DNA of 64,000 nt, from contig NZ_CP048815.1 of assembly GCF_010977555.1 (NCBI RefSeq), positions 4,084,501-4,148,500 on the forward strand. Direction: 5' to 3'. The first letter of the stretch is position 1, and the number at the start of each line of letters is the position of its first letter. The notes below the pieces were generated by a model. It saw only the letters and a program-made list of their open reading frames with translations. It was not told the origin of the DNA and did not search any database. Source of the stretch: Caulobacter rhizosphaerae (GTDB lineage: Bacteria > Pseudomonadota > Alphaproteobacteria > Caulobacterales > Caulobacteraceae). Shown here piece after piece: positions 41,473 to 50,399 of the stretch. The position numbers were made by a program, and so were the translations under genes.

Positions 41473-42279
41473 TCACCGCTTCGCGAACCGCAGATGGTGC
41501 AGCACGATCCCGCTGGTGGTGGCCACGTTCAGCGAGTCAAAGCCGTTCGCCATGGGAATGCCGATGGTGCGCGCCCGATCCATGACCGTCTTCGACAATC
41601 CTGGCCCCTCGGCCCCCAGCAGCACCGCCGCCCGGGCCGGCGGATCGAGCTCCGCCAGGGTCTCCCCCGCGCCCGGACTCAAGGCCAGCGCCTGGAAACC
41701 GTGGCGCGCCAACAGAGCGACCAGGTCCTCGCCCGGCGCCAGCCCGGCGGTCGGCACGCTGAGCGTGGCGCCGATCGAAACCCGGATGGCCTTGCGATAG
41801 AACGGATCGCAGCAGTCGCCGTCCAGGATCACGCCGTCGACGCCGAACGCGGCGGCGTTGCGGAAGATGCCGCCCAGATTGTCGTGGTTGGCGATGCCCA
41901 TCAGCACCAGCACGACCGCGCGCGGACCCACGTCGGCCAGCAACGCCTCCGCGGACAGCGGCTTCGGCTTGGCCCCGACCGCCAGGACGCCGCGATGCAG
42001 GTGAAAGCCGGCGATGGCGTCCAGCACGGCCTGGCCGGCCACGTGCACCGGAACGCCCGGCGGCAGGCCCGCCAGCACCTCGCCCAGCTTGTCGATCCGT
42101 TTGCCGTCGATCAGCAGCGACTGGACGCGCTGCGGGGCGTCGCGCACGAAGGCCGCCAGCACGGTCTCGCCCTCGGCGATGAACAGCCCCTGGCGCCCGA
42201 CCAGGTCGCGCTCCTTGATGTCGCGATAGGCGGCGACACGCGGATCGTTCGGATCGTCGATGGGGATCAGGTCGGGCAC
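41473..42279 (-). CDS. TrmH/SpoU-family RNA 2'-O-methyltransferase
   Basis: A 268-residue SPOUT methyltransferase. The three knot motifs are intact: LMGIANHDNLGGIFRNAAAF (motif 1), LLGAEGPGLSKTV (motif 2) and IPMANGFDSLNVATTSGIV (motif 3). The N-terminal domain (DPRVAAYRDIKERDLVGRQG) is the L30e-like RNA-binding part. The start chosen is GTG 42279 (VPDLIPIDDPND), 17 bp after the stop of the MFS gene; longer frames overprint that gene. The substrate (tRNA or rRNA) cannot be told from sequence. It is probably co-transcribed with the upstream transporter gene by proximity only. Confidence 0.88.
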   Translation of the reverse strand: MPDLIPIDDPNDPRVAAYRDIKERDLVGRQGLFIAEGETVLAAFVRDAPQRVQSLLIDGKRIDKLGEVLAGLPPGVPVHVAGQAVLDAIAGFHLHRGVLAVGAKPKPLSAEALLADVGPRAVVLVLMGIANHDNLGGIFRNAAAFGVDGVILDGDCCDPFYRKAIRVSIGATLSVPTAGLAPGEDLVALLARHGFQALALSPGAGETLAELDPPARAAVLLGAEGPGLSKTVMDRARTIGIPMANGFDSLNVATTSGIVLHHLRFAKR

Positions 42280-42296
42280 GGGGTTCTCGAAAAAGG

Positions 42297-43568
42297 CTAA
42301 CGCACGCCCCGTATCGGAAGGATGGCTAGACCGCCAGCCGCCGCCAGCCCGGCCGCCACCAGATAGAGCGCGTGATAGTTGACGTGGGCCGGACCCAGCA
42401 CCCACATCGCCAGGATCGGCGCCATGGCCTGGGGCAAGGTGTTGGCCAGGTTGATCACCCCCAGGTCCTTGCCCGCGTCCTTCTGCGAGGGCAGCACCTG
42501 GCTGACCAGGGCGATGTCGACCGCGTAGTAGCAGCCCACCGCGCAGCCGAAGATCACGAAGCCCGCCACCACCACCGGCCAGCCCGGGACCAGCGAGAAC
42601 ACCAGCATCGCCGCGGCCAGCCCCATGGCCGCGCCGGCCGCGAACAGCTTGCGACGCTTCAGGCGGTCCGACAGCATGCCGCCCAGCATGCCGCAGGCCA
42701 CGTTGGCGCAGGTGGCCACAGTGGTCAGCAGGGCCATGCCCTGCTCAGCGCGACGGCCCGGGAACAGGTCGGAATAATGCAGTGCGTCCTGCAGGTAGAA
42801 CAGCATGTAGCTCTGGGTCAGGGTGATCGCGACCAGCACCATGAACCGGCTGGCCCAGGCCAGGGCGAAGTCGGGGTGGGCGCGCGGATCGATCCAGAAC
42901 CCGGCCACGAAAACGCGCCAGTCGAACGGCGGCCGCTCGCCCGGCGGCAGCGGCGGGTCGTTCAGACCCAGGGCGAACGGGGCGATCGCCAGCAGAAGCA
43001 CCACGGCGATGGCCAGATAGCGCGAGGCCTCGCCGACCAGCAGTCCGCCGACGAGAATCGCCCCGGCCATGGCGCCGATCGGATGGCCCAGGCTGAGGAA
43101 GGCCGCCACCCTGCCCTTCTGGGCGTCGGGCACCCGGTCGGGCAGCACCGCCAGCAGCGCCGCGAACAGCAGGTTGAAGGCCACCTGGAAGCAGACGATC
43201 CCGGCCATCAGCTGGATCGCGCTGTGGGCGATCATGATCAGGAAATACGAAGCCACCGTGCCCAGGGCGCCGGCCACCATCCAGGGACGCCGTCGGCCGA
43301 AGCGCGAGGTGGTCCGGTCGCTGATCGCCCCGGCCAGCAGGTTGGCGAGGCTGGCGCTGATCGAGCCCAGAATGGCGACCTGGCTCAGCAGGATGGCCTT
43401 GCCGGCCGAATCGATGGTCTGGGCCTTGAGCGGCAGCAGCACCTGGAACAGGGGCATGAAACTGACATAGGCCCCGATCTGGGCCAGGGTGAACGCAGCG
43501 ATGAAGCTGGGCTTCACGGGTATTGTCGGCCTTGCCCTGTCGCTTCCCACCGCCTCCGCCGCCGTCAT
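42297..43568 (-). CDS. MFS sugar/glycoside transporter
   Basis: A 423-residue inner-membrane carrier with about 12 transmembrane segments. It shows the MFS loop signatures: GAISDRTTSRFGRRRPWMV between helices 2 and 3, and MLGGMLSDRLKRRKLFAAG between helices 8 and 9. This version, with SDRTTSRFGRRRPW, is typical of the sucrose/maltose and glycoside-pentoside carriers. The start is ATG 43568 (second of a pair; AGGGGAGGG lies just upstream). It is divergent from a LacI regulator, so it is most likely an inducible sugar importer. The frame is open for another 200 bp upstream but that part is promoter sequence. Confidence 0.87.
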   Translation of the reverse strand: MTAAEAVGSDRARPTIPVKPSFIAAFTLAQIGAYVSFMPLFQVLLPLKAQTIDSAGKAILLSQVAILGSISASLANLLAGAISDRTTSRFGRRRPWMVAGALGTVASYFLIMIAHSAIQLMAGIVCFQVAFNLLFAALLAVLPDRVPDAQKGRVAAFLSLGHPIGAMAGAILVGGLLVGEASRYLAIAVVLLLAIAPFALGLNDPPLPPGERPPFDWRVFVAGFWIDPRAHPDFALAWASRFMVLVAITLTQSYMLFYLQDALHYSDLFPGRRAEQGMALLTTVATCANVACGMLGGMLSDRLKRRKLFAAGAAMGLAAAMLVFSLVPGWPVVVAGFVIFGCAVGCYYAVDIALVSQVLPSQKDAGKDLGVINLANTLPQAMAPILAMWVLGPAHVNYHALYLVAAGLAAAGGLAILPIRGVR

Positions 43569-43786
43569 CATCCCTCCCCTGCCGGACGCGATCTCCGCCG
43601 CGATTGGCTCGGACACTGGCCTTCCGGGCCGGGGGACACAAGGCGCGAGCGGCGACAAAGCCCGCATTGCGGCTCCGGACCGCGCTTTTTTGGATTCCGA
43701 ACGTCGCCTTATGGCGCGCAGTTGCACTAGGCTGGCGACATGAAGATGAGTCCCCCCCACCAGGACCAAGGCGAACGGACAGGCCC

Positions 43787-44842
43787 ATGGCGTCGGTGAC
43801 GATCTATGACGTCGCGGCGCGGGCCGCCGTGTCGATCAAGACCGTCTCGCGGGTCATGAACAACGAGCCAAACGTCCGGCCGCAGATGCGCGAGCGCGTG
43901 CTCGAGGCCGCCGGAGCCCTGGGCTATGCGCCCAACCTATCGGCCCGCAGCCTGGCTGGCTCGCGCTCGTTCGTGATCGCCGTCTTCGTCGACGCCTCCC
44001 TGACCCTGGACCACTGGCGCAGCGAGCGCGGCTCGGACTACCTGCAGCGCATTCAGCTGGGCGCCACGGTCGAGACCAGGGCCGCCGGCTATCACCTGCT
44101 GGTCGAACTGGTCGACCACGACGGCCCACGCGTGCGCCAGGAAGTCGGCGCCCTGCTGGCGGCCCTCAAGCCCGACGGCGTGATCCTGACCCCGCCCTCG
44201 TGCGACAACGAGGTGGTGCTGGAACTGCTGGACAAGGCCGGTACGCCCTATGTGCGCCTGGGCCCGGAAAAGCCCGAGGGCCGGGGTCCCCGCGTGCACA
44301 TGGACGACGTCGCCGCCGCGCGCGAGATGACCGACCACCTGATCGGCCTGGGCCACAAACGGATCGGCTTCATCACCGGCGACCAGCGCTACGGCGCCAG
44401 CCAGGCCCGTCTGGAAGGCTACGTCGCCGCCATGGAAGCGGGCGGCCTGACGATCGACAAGGCCTGGATCCGCCCGGGCGACTTCACCTTCGAGTCCGCC
44501 CACACGGCCGCCGCGGCCCTGTTGGGCCTCGACGAACGGCCGACGGCGATCTTCGCCAGCTCCGACGAAATGGCCCTGGGCGCCCTGGCGGCGGCGGCGG
44601 AGGCCGAGCTTTCCTGTCCAGGCGACCTCTCGGTGGCCGGTTTTGACGACAGCCCTGTCTCGCGCCTCAGCCGCCCGCAACTGACCACCATCCGCCAGCC
44701 GCTGGTGGAGATGTCGACCCTGGCCACCAAGATGCTGATCAATGGCGTGGCCCGCAACGCCGAGGCCGGGGCCCGTCCGAGGGACGAACTCATTCCCTTC
44801 ACCCTGATCCACCGGGTCTCGACCGCCTCGCCGAAAGAGTGA
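43787..44842 (+). CDS. LacI-family transcription regulator
   Basis: A 351-residue regulator with a LacI helix-turn-helix at the start (VTIYDVAARAAVSIKTVSR, VMNNEPNVR) and hinge (ALGYAPNLSARSLAG), then a periplasmic-binding-protein fold (HLIGLGHKRIGFITGDQRY, AIFASSDEMALGALAAA, SVAGFDDSPVSRLSRPQLT). Inducer is presumably a sugar carried by the divergent MFS transporter. The 218-bp space between the two genes has no palindrome I would call an operator; it contains TTGCAC and GCCTTATGGC-like short elements only. ATG 43787 was chosen because the HTH begins at once. Confidence 0.9.
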   Translation: MASVTIYDVAARAAVSIKTVSRVMNNEPNVRPQMRERVLEAAGALGYAPNLSARSLAGSRSFVIAVFVDASLTLDHWRSERGSDYLQRIQLGATVETRAAGYHLLVELVDHDGPRVRQEVGALLAALKPDGVILTPPSCDNEVVLELLDKAGTPYVRLGPEKPEGRGPRVHMDDVAAAREMTDHLIGLGHKRIGFITGDQRYGASQARLEGYVAAMEAGGLTIDKAWIRPGDFTFESAHTAAAALLGLDERPTAIFASSDEMALGALAAAAEAELSCPGDLSVAGFDDSPVSRLSRPQLTTIRQPLVEMSTLATKMLINGVARNAEAGARPRDELIPFTLIHRVSTASPKE

Positions 44843-44848
44843 GCCGCC

Positions 44849-46372
44849 TCAGTCCTGAAGGCTGACCTTCCAGGTGTCGAGGGTGGCGCCCAACTGCTGG
44901 TCCAGCGTGGTCAGGGCGTTGAGATAGTTGATCGAGGCGTTCAGCGCCTGCAGGTCAGCCGAGCGCAGATTGGCCTCGAAGGTCAGGAGCTCGAAGTTCG
45001 AGGCCCGCCCGGCGCTCAACTTCTCGCGTTCCAGTTCCAGGGTCTTGGCCGCCAGGTCGCGCGACAGGCGCGTGGCCTCCACTTGCCGCCAGGCCAGTTC
45101 CACGCCCTGGACCGCGTCGCGCACCTGGGCCTCGACGGTCTGGCGCAGGTCGTCCAGGCGCAGCTCCTGGGTCCGCACCAGGGTTTCGGCCTGGATCTCG
45201 GCCTGGCGCGGGCGGTAGTCGCCCAGGGGGACGCGGAACTGCACGCCGACCGCGCCGCTGGTGCGGGGCAGGCTGGCGCCGGCCACGGGGGCGCCGGTGA
45301 TCGGGTCGTCGAACAGGTCGCCGCGTTCGGTCTGCCGTTGCACCGCGCCATAGACCGACACGTCCCACAGACGGTTGTTCCGCGCCAGGATCAGTCCCTG
45401 GCGCGCCTGCTCGACCGCGCGCTTCTGCGACAGGAAGTCGGGACGGTTGTCCAGGGCCGTGGCGATCGCCTGGTCCAGGTCGACGACCAGAGGCTTGGCG
45501 TCCAGCGCGTCGGCGGCCACCACGTCGGTGTGCAGGTCGACGGCGAGCAGGGCCAGCAGCGCGATCTGGGCGCTGTTACGCTGCTGCTCGGCCTGCAGCA
45601 GCGCCACCTGCTGGGCGGCGATGTCGGCCTGGGTCTGGACGATGTCGGCCGCGGCCATCCGTCCGGCGTCGATCAGCGCCTGGTTAGTGGCCAGCTGGGC
45701 GCGCGAGCGCTCCAGCGACTGGCGGGCGATCACCAGTTGCTGCTGGGCCTGCGCGAGGTTGCGATAGGCCAGGATGATGCGGCTGACCGTGTCCGACACC
45801 GTCGCCTTCAGGCTCAGGCGGTCGATGGCGTCTTGCAGCCGGGCCAGGCGCACGGGCGCGGTGTTGACGGCGACGCCGGCCCCACGCAGCAGCGGCTGGC
45901 TGACGCCGAGGGTGGCCACCTGCGTCGTCAGGTCGTTTCCGCCGCTGCGGACGGTCTGGCGCGCCCAGCCGAAATCGAACTGCGCCCCGGTCGGGACCAG
46001 CCATGAGGCGCTTGGGTTCACTTGCAGGGTCGAGCCGCGCAGGTCTCCCGCCCGGGTGGCCTCGGCCGAGCCGATGATCGCCCCGATCGGCCGAAACCGG
46101 GTCTCGGCCACGGACAGGTCGTACTTCTCGGCGGCCCGCACCACATAGGCCGACTTGATGGCGCGGTTGTCGCGCAGGCCCAGGAACACCGCGTCCGCTA
46201 GGCTGAGCGCCAGGCGCGGACCGACTGCGGCGGGCGGCGGCCTGGCCGGCGAGGCGACCGGCGCCTGAGCCCTGGCCGGCGAGATCGGGGCGAAGGCCAG
46301 CGCCGCCGCGACCAGCCGCCACCCCGTAAGGCGTGGGCGCGGGCGAGGCTCGGCAACCCGATACGCAGACAT
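44849..46372 (-). CDS. TolC-like outer-membrane efflux protein
   Basis: A 507-residue outer-membrane factor. The signal peptide covers about residues 20-36 (VAAALAFAPISPARA). Two outer-membrane-efflux repeats follow with long coiled-coil helices (ASVVRAAEKYDLS-type start, then ILAYRNLAQAQQQLVIARQ, and TLVRTQELRLDDLRQTVEA in the second). It is divergent from the ABC ATPase gene across a 93-bp promoter region with a TTGAC/GTCAA dyad. Together with the ATPase, permease and fusion protein it would form a MacAB-TolC type exporter. The C terminus ends NYLNALTTLDQQLG, typical of this family. Its stop is 6 bp from the LacI stop. Confidence 0.88.
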   Translation of the reverse strand: MSAYRVAEPRPRPRLTGWRLVAAALAFAPISPARAQAPVASPARPPPAAVGPRLALSLADAVFLGLRDNRAIKSAYVVRAAEKYDLSVAETRFRPIGAIIGSAEATRAGDLRGSTLQVNPSASWLVPTGAQFDFGWARQTVRSGGNDLTTQVATLGVSQPLLRGAGVAVNTAPVRLARLQDAIDRLSLKATVSDTVSRIILAYRNLAQAQQQLVIARQSLERSRAQLATNQALIDAGRMAAADIVQTQADIAAQQVALLQAEQQRNSAQIALLALLAVDLHTDVVAADALDAKPLVVDLDQAIATALDNRPDFLSQKRAVEQARQGLILARNNRLWDVSVYGAVQRQTERGDLFDDPITGAPVAGASLPRTSGAVGVQFRVPLGDYRPRQAEIQAETLVRTQELRLDDLRQTVEAQVRDAVQGVELAWRQVEATRLSRDLAAKTLELEREKLSAGRASNFELLTFEANLRSADLQALNASINYLNALTTLDQQLGATLDTWKVSLQD

Positions 46373-46396
46373 CCTCGCGCCACCCGACCACCGATA

Positions 46397-46412
46397 TTGA
46401 CACTAAAGTCAA
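46397..46412. promoter_or_regulatory. TTGAC-N6-GTCAA dyad in the exporter promoter
   Basis: TTGACACTAAAGTCAA has 5-bp arms around 6 nt and sits between the divergent TolC-like and ATPase genes (starts 46372 and 46466). The same half-site sequence occurs in dyads near the tandem TetR genes at 54.2-55.7 kb. It also contains a TTGACA element that could be a -35 box. Confidence 0.45.
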
Positions 46413-46465
46413 CAAAACACGCTCCGGGCTCTTGTTCAAGTTGCGCCGCTGCGCAAGATGGACGG

Positions 46466-47149
46466 GTGCTGGAAGTCCTCGACCTGACCAAGACCTACGG
46501 CCCGCCCGACCAGGCCACGCCCGTGCTGCGCGGCGTCAGCTTCAAGGTCGAGGCGGGGGCGTTCTGCGCGGTCGTCGGCCCATCAGGCTCCGGCAAGAGC
46601 ACTTTGATGAACATCATCGGCCTGCTGGACCGGCCCACCAGCGGCGTCCTGCGCCTGGACGGCCTGGATGTCACGTTCGGCGATCGCGGACGGGAGGCCC
46701 GGTTTCGTGGCGCGACGATCGGCTTCGTCTTCCAGTCGTTCAACCTGCTGCCGCGCCTGAACGCCTGGGAAAATGTCGCCCTGCCCCTGGTCTATGCCGG
46801 CGTTTCGGCCCGCGAGCGCGAGCAGAGCGCCCTGGCCATGCTGGATCGGGTGGGCCTGTCGCATCGCGCCCAGGCCCGTCCGGCCGAGCTGTCCGGCGGT
46901 CAGCGCCAGCGGGTGGCCCTGGCCCGGGCTCTCATCCGCCAGCCCCGCCTGATCCTGGCCGACGAGCCGACCGGCAGCCTCGACAGCGTCACCGCCGGCG
47001 ACGTCATGGCCTTGCTGCGCGACCTCAACCAGCGCCTGGGCGTGACCGTTCTGATGGTCACCCACGACAGGGACCTGGCCGCCCGCTGCGAGCGAAGGAT
47101 CGAGGTGCTGGACGGCCGGGTCGTGGCCGAGGCGGGCGCGGCGGCATGA
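46466..47149 (+). CDS. MacB/LolD-type ABC transporter ATPase
   Basis: A 227-residue ABC ATPase. Walker A is GPSGSGKST (38-46), Q-loop FVFQSFNLLPRL with Gln 90, signature LSGGQRQR (142-149), Walker B LILADEPTGSLD with catalytic Glu 167, and H-loop VTHDRD. The sequence GLLDRPTSG and NLLPRLNAWENVALPL mark the MacB/LolD subgroup that powers extrusion or lipoprotein-type transport. The start is GTG 46466 (LEVLDLTKTYG); the frame extends upstream to a TTG inside the dyad, but that part is not protein-like. It overlaps the permease start by ATGA. Confidence 0.88.
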   Translation: MLEVLDLTKTYGPPDQATPVLRGVSFKVEAGAFCAVVGPSGSGKSTLMNIIGLLDRPTSGVLRLDGLDVTFGDRGREARFRGATIGFVFQSFNLLPRLNAWENVALPLVYAGVSAREREQSALAMLDRVGLSHRAQARPAELSGGQRQRVALARALIRQPRLILADEPTGSLDSVTAGDVMALLRDLNQRLGVTVLMVTHDRDLAARCERRIEVLDGRVVAEAGAAA

Positions 47150-48357
47150 CCGTCCTGACCTCCCCCTGGCCGCGCGCGGCGCTACGGACCTGGAGCCAGT
47201 CGGGCGCCGAGGCGCTGGCCAACCTGCTGGCCCAGCGGCAGCGCTCGGCCCTGGCCCTGCTGGGCATCCTGATCGGTGCCGCCTCGATCGTGGCCATGCT
47301 GACCATCGGACACATGGCGCAGCGCGAGACGCTGAAGCTGTTCGCGCACATGGGCGTGGACATGCTGCAGATCCACGCCAATCCGGTGGGCCCCTTCCCT
47401 GCGACGATGGATCGGGCGGCGATCGAGGCCCTGCCCCGCACCGACCCGGACGTCGAGGCCGCCGTGCCCCTGACGATCGACCGGGCCAAGGTGGCGATCG
47501 GTCCGGCCAGCCAGGACGCTGGAATCATCGCAGCAGCCCCGAACCTGCCCGACCTGGTCCACCTCTCGACGGCCAGCGGACGGCTGTTCGCCTCGGTCGA
47601 CGAGGGCAATCTGGTGGCGGTGCTGGGCGCCGACACGGCGGCGGCCCTGTCCGCGCCGGGCGCGCCGACGGGGCCGGGCTCGCGCATCCGCATCCGGGGC
47701 TATGTGTTCACGGTGATCGGCGTGCTCGCCCCCGTGGCGTTCACCGCCATGGACCCGACGGACTACAACACCGCCGTGCTCGTGCCGCTGGGCGACGCGG
47801 CCCGGATCATGGCCACGCCGGAGCCGAGCACGGTGCTGCTGCGCCTGCGCCCGGGCGCGGACGCCAAGGCGGTGGGCGGGCGGCTGGTCGCCCGGCTGGC
47901 CAATCCGACCTCGGCCCCGCAGGCCGTGAGCGCCCAGGAGCTGATCCAGAGCCTGAACGCCCAGAAGGCCATCCACAGTCGCCTGCTGACGGCGATCGGC
48001 GCGATCTCGCTGCTGGTCGGCGGCATCGGGGTGATGAACGTCATGATGATGGGCGTGATGGAGCGCCGGCGCGAGATCGGCCTGCGGGCCGCCCTGGGCG
48101 CGACGCCACGCGACATCCAGGCGATGTTCCTGATCGAGGCGGGGATCCTGGCCCTGATGGGCGGCCTCGTCGGCCTGGCGTTCGGCCTGCTGGCCGCCTT
48201 CGTGGCCGCCAGGGCGTCGGGCTGGACCTTCAGTCTGTCGGCCTATGTCCTGCCCCTGGGGCCAGGCCTGGCCGCCGTGGTGGGGATGATCTTCGGCTTC
48301 TACCCGGCGCTCCGAGCCTCCCGGCTGGACCCGATCGTGGCGCTGCGCGACGAATGA
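47146..48357 (+). CDS. MacB-like ABC transporter permease
   Basis: A 403-residue FtsX/MacB-type permease. One transmembrane segment lies near residues 36-55 (SALALLGILIGAASIVAML). A large periplasmic domain (about 60-270) contains VAVLGADTAAALSAPGAPT, and three C-terminal transmembrane segments follow, with GAISLLVGGIGVMNVMMMGV, then ERRREIGLRAALGATPRDI and the last GFYPALRASRLDPIVALRDE. The last block is the FtsX-family closing signature. The ATPase is encoded separately upstream (ATGA overlap), unlike E. coli MacB where the two are fused. ATG 47146 was chosen by the overlap. Confidence 0.9.
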   Translation: MTVLTSPWPRAALRTWSQSGAEALANLLAQRQRSALALLGILIGAASIVAMLTIGHMAQRETLKLFAHMGVDMLQIHANPVGPFPATMDRAAIEALPRTDPDVEAAVPLTIDRAKVAIGPASQDAGIIAAAPNLPDLVHLSTASGRLFASVDEGNLVAVLGADTAAALSAPGAPTGPGSRIRIRGYVFTVIGVLAPVAFTAMDPTDYNTAVLVPLGDAARIMATPEPSTVLLRLRPGADAKAVGGRLVARLANPTSAPQAVSAQELIQSLNAQKAIHSRLLTAIGAISLLVGGIGVMNVMMMGVMERRREIGLRAALGATPRDIQAMFLIEAGILALMGGLVGLAFGLLAAFVAARASGWTFSLSAYVLPLGPGLAAVVGMIFGFYPALRASRLDPIVALRDE

Positions 48358-48425
48358 GCCGCCCGGGCCACCATCTACTGACATTGTTGTAGACGGCGAT
48401 GCGACCTCGACCCTAAGGTTGAGCC

Positions 48426-49736
48426 ATGGCGGCGCGCGGACAGGCCCTGGCGATCTGGCGTTCTCGGAAGTGGACGGTCGTGGCGGCCGTGTCCGGGGTC
48501 GCCGTTCTCGGGCTGTGCCTGGCCCTGGCGCCGCGCCGGGACGCCAGCCCCGATCCAGCCGCGCCCCAGACCCTGACGCTTTCACCCCGCCCCTTCGCCG
48601 CCACGCTGAGCCTGGTCGGTTCGGTGGTCCCCGGCGACAGCCTCGACGTCGTCGCCTCGTTCGACGGCGTGGTGCGACGCCTCAGCTTCGAATACGGAAC
48701 CAGCGTCACGCCAGGCCAAGTCCTGGTCGAGCTGGATCCCGCCGAGATCGGCCAGCGCCGCAACGAGGCCGAGGCGGCCTATCTGAAGGCGTCGAAAACG
48801 GCCGAAACCCTGGCCGACTGGTCTAGTGGGACCGAGGTCGCGCGCGCGCGGCGGACAGTGGACGCCGCCGCCCTCGACCTTGCGGATCTCGACCGCAAGC
48901 TGGCCGAGACCCGGGGGCTGCTCGACCGCGGGCTGGTGGCGCGGGGCGAATATGACGGCCTGGCGCAGCAGAAGCGGAACCAGGAGATGGTGCTGGCCGG
49001 CGCCCGCCAGGACCTGGCCGCGGTGCTCGCCCAGGGCGCCGGCGCCAACCGTCGCGTCGCGGCTCTGGATCTGGCCAACGCCCGCGCCCAGCTCACCCGC
49101 CTGGACGGCCAGGCGGCGGGCGCGATCGTTCGCGCGCCGGAAGCCGGCGTCATCGTGCGGCCGGTGGGCAAGGGCGACGAGGCCGAGCCGCTCCACGCCG
49201 GCCAGGCGGTGACCCGGGGGCGGTTGATCGGCTCGATCGCCCGGGCCGGCGGGCTGGCGGTGGCCTTCCAGCTCAGCGAGACCGACGCCAACCGCGTGCA
49301 GCCGGGCATGGCCGTGACGGTCACCGGGCCGGGCTTCGGCGGGCTGGCCGTGGCGGGCCATGTGACCTCGGTCGCCGGCCAGGCCGCGGCGCCGGCCGTC
49401 GCCGGAGGACCGCTGGCCAGTTTTCCGGCCACGGCGCGCCTGGACGCCCTGACGCCCGATCAGGCCAAGGCCATCCGCATCGGCATGACGGCCAACATCA
49501 CCGTGGACCTCTATCGCAATCCGGCCGCCCTGGTGGCGCCGCCGGCCGCGATCCAGGGCGCGGCGCCGGCCGCCTGGGTCAAGGTTCAGGATCGCCGCGG
49601 CGGTCCGCCGCGCACCGTCCCGGTCAAGCTGGGCCGGATCGCGCCGGACGGGGTCGAGATCGTCTCGGGCGTGAAGGCCGGCGACGTGCTGATGTGGGCG
49701 ACGCCCACGGCCGGAGCCGCCTCCCCCGCATCATGA
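48426..49736 (+). CDS. Membrane-fusion protein (MacA/HlyD type)
   Basis: A 436-residue periplasmic adaptor with an N-terminal membrane anchor (about 16-34: WTVVAAVSGVAVLGLCLAL). It shows a biotinyl-lipoyl domain (DVVASFDGVVRRLSFEYGT, then TPGQVLVELDP), an alpha-helical hairpin (about 110-215) and a beta-barrel domain (LAVAFQLSETDANRVQPGM). It would bridge the ABC permease and the TolC-like protein. It lies 68 bp after the permease stop; that gap holds an inverted repeat TCTAC-N10-GTAGA (48374-48393), so it may also have its own regulated start. AAGG is 7 nt before ATG 48426. Confidence 0.88.
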   Translation: MAARGQALAIWRSRKWTVVAAVSGVAVLGLCLALAPRRDASPDPAAPQTLTLSPRPFAATLSLVGSVVPGDSLDVVASFDGVVRRLSFEYGTSVTPGQVLVELDPAEIGQRRNEAEAAYLKASKTAETLADWSSGTEVARARRTVDAAALDLADLDRKLAETRGLLDRGLVARGEYDGLAQQKRNQEMVLAGARQDLAAVLAQGAGANRRVAALDLANARAQLTRLDGQAAGAIVRAPEAGVIVRPVGKGDEAEPLHAGQAVTRGRLIGSIARAGGLAVAFQLSETDANRVQPGMAVTVTGPGFGGLAVAGHVTSVAGQAAAPAVAGGPLASFPATARLDALTPDQAKAIRIGMTANITVDLYRNPAALVAPPAAIQGAAPAAWVKVQDRRGGPPRTVPVKLGRIAPDGVEIVSGVKAGDVLMWATPTAGAASPAS

Positions 49737-49754
49737 ACCACCCGACTTTCGTGC

Positions 49755-49787
49755 AAAAAAGCGCCCTGACGACGGAGTCGTCAGGGC
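49755..49787 (-). terminator. Intrinsic terminator of the secreted-protein gene
   Basis: On the minus strand GCCCTGACGAC pairs over 11 bp with GTCGTCAGGGC around a 3-nt loop (49763-49787), followed by GC and TTTTTT (49755-49760 on the plus strand as A's). It serves the minus-strand gene at 49848-50321 and lies 18 bp after the stop of the fusion-protein gene. Confidence 0.85.
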
Positions 49788-49847
49788 AGGACCGGTCCTG
49801 CGTCGCTGGGGTAGGGGGAAGGCGACGTCTCCGGGAGAGGGCGTGAT

Positions 49848-50321
49848 TTAGGGGACGATGGTCAGGGCCGGGCTGGTCTGGACCGAGCCGTTGATGGCGC
49901 AGTCCGGGCTCAGGGTCTGGTTGTCGAAGGTGATCAGCCCCCCCGCGCTGACCGAGACGTTCACGGTGCTCGGGCCGCAAGTGCCGAACAGCGAGGCCGT
50001 CACCGCCACGCCCGTGATGGTGGCCGTGCCGGCGCCGGTGCCGGTCGCCGAAGTGGCGGTGGCGTTCCAGGTGCCGGTCTTGTGGATCAGGCCGCACAGG
50101 CCGCCACCGCCGCTGAACGTGGCGGTGTCGATCACGCCGAGGCCGCCCGTGGTGTGGCCCGTGAAATTGGCGGTGCAAGGGATGGTCAGCGAGCCCTTCT
50201 TCAGGCTGGTGGTGCCCGTACCGGTGAAGGTGCCGTTGGCCGGGCTGAACGAGGCGGCCGAAGCCGAGGCGGCGAACGCGGCCGTGGCCAGCAGAGCGAC
50301 GGCGGAAGCGAAGATTTTCAT
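49848..50321 (-). CDS. Secreted protein of unknown function, Gly/Thr/Ser-rich
   Basis: A 157-residue exported protein. The signal peptide is clear (residues 1-22, LLATAAFAASASA). The mature part is rich in Gly, Thr, Ser and Ala with four cysteines (about 49, 76, 114 and 139, probably two disulfides) and alternating small residues (GTGTTSLKKG, GTGAGTATITGVAV), predicting a beta-sandwich. I do not recognise a named family. An AGGGA ribosome site lies before ATG 50321. It has a strong terminator and an AT-rich structured leader with a 10-bp inverted repeat, suggesting specific and possibly abundant expression. Confidence 0.8.
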   Translation of the reverse strand: MKIFASAVALLATAAFAASASAASFSPANGTFTGTGTTSLKKGSLTIPCTANFTGHTTGGLGVIDTATFSGGGGLCGLIHKTGTWNATATSATGTGAGTATITGVAVTASLFGTCGPSTVNVSVSAGGLITFDNQTLSPDCAINGSVQTSPALTIVP

Positions 50322-50337
50322 GGCGTTTCCCTAGTAT

Positions 50338-50399
50338 TTATGAGGCGCTACAGCGCCGTTCGGGCGATTGCCTCACCCGATGTATTAGACGCCTCATAA
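50338..50399. repeat. 10-bp inverted repeat in the leader of the secreted protein
   Basis: TTATGAGGCG (50338-50347) is exactly complementary to CGCCTCATAA (50390-50399), 42 bp apart. In the minus-strand transcript the repeat nearest the gene ends 16 nt before the start codon, just upstream of the ribosome site. A smaller hairpin (CGCC-gttc-GGCG type, near 50353-50366) lies between the arms. It may fold as a 5' leader structure or hold a regulator pair. The 160 bp beyond it (50400-50560) are AT-rich with no gene. Confidence 0.55.

Noticed and set aside
50321..50340. Partial match to the CTAGGGAA dyad (ACTAGGGAAACGCC on the minus strand)
   Set aside because: It coincides with the ribosome site (AGGGA) directly before ATG 50321 and lacks the CCC right half at the proper distance.
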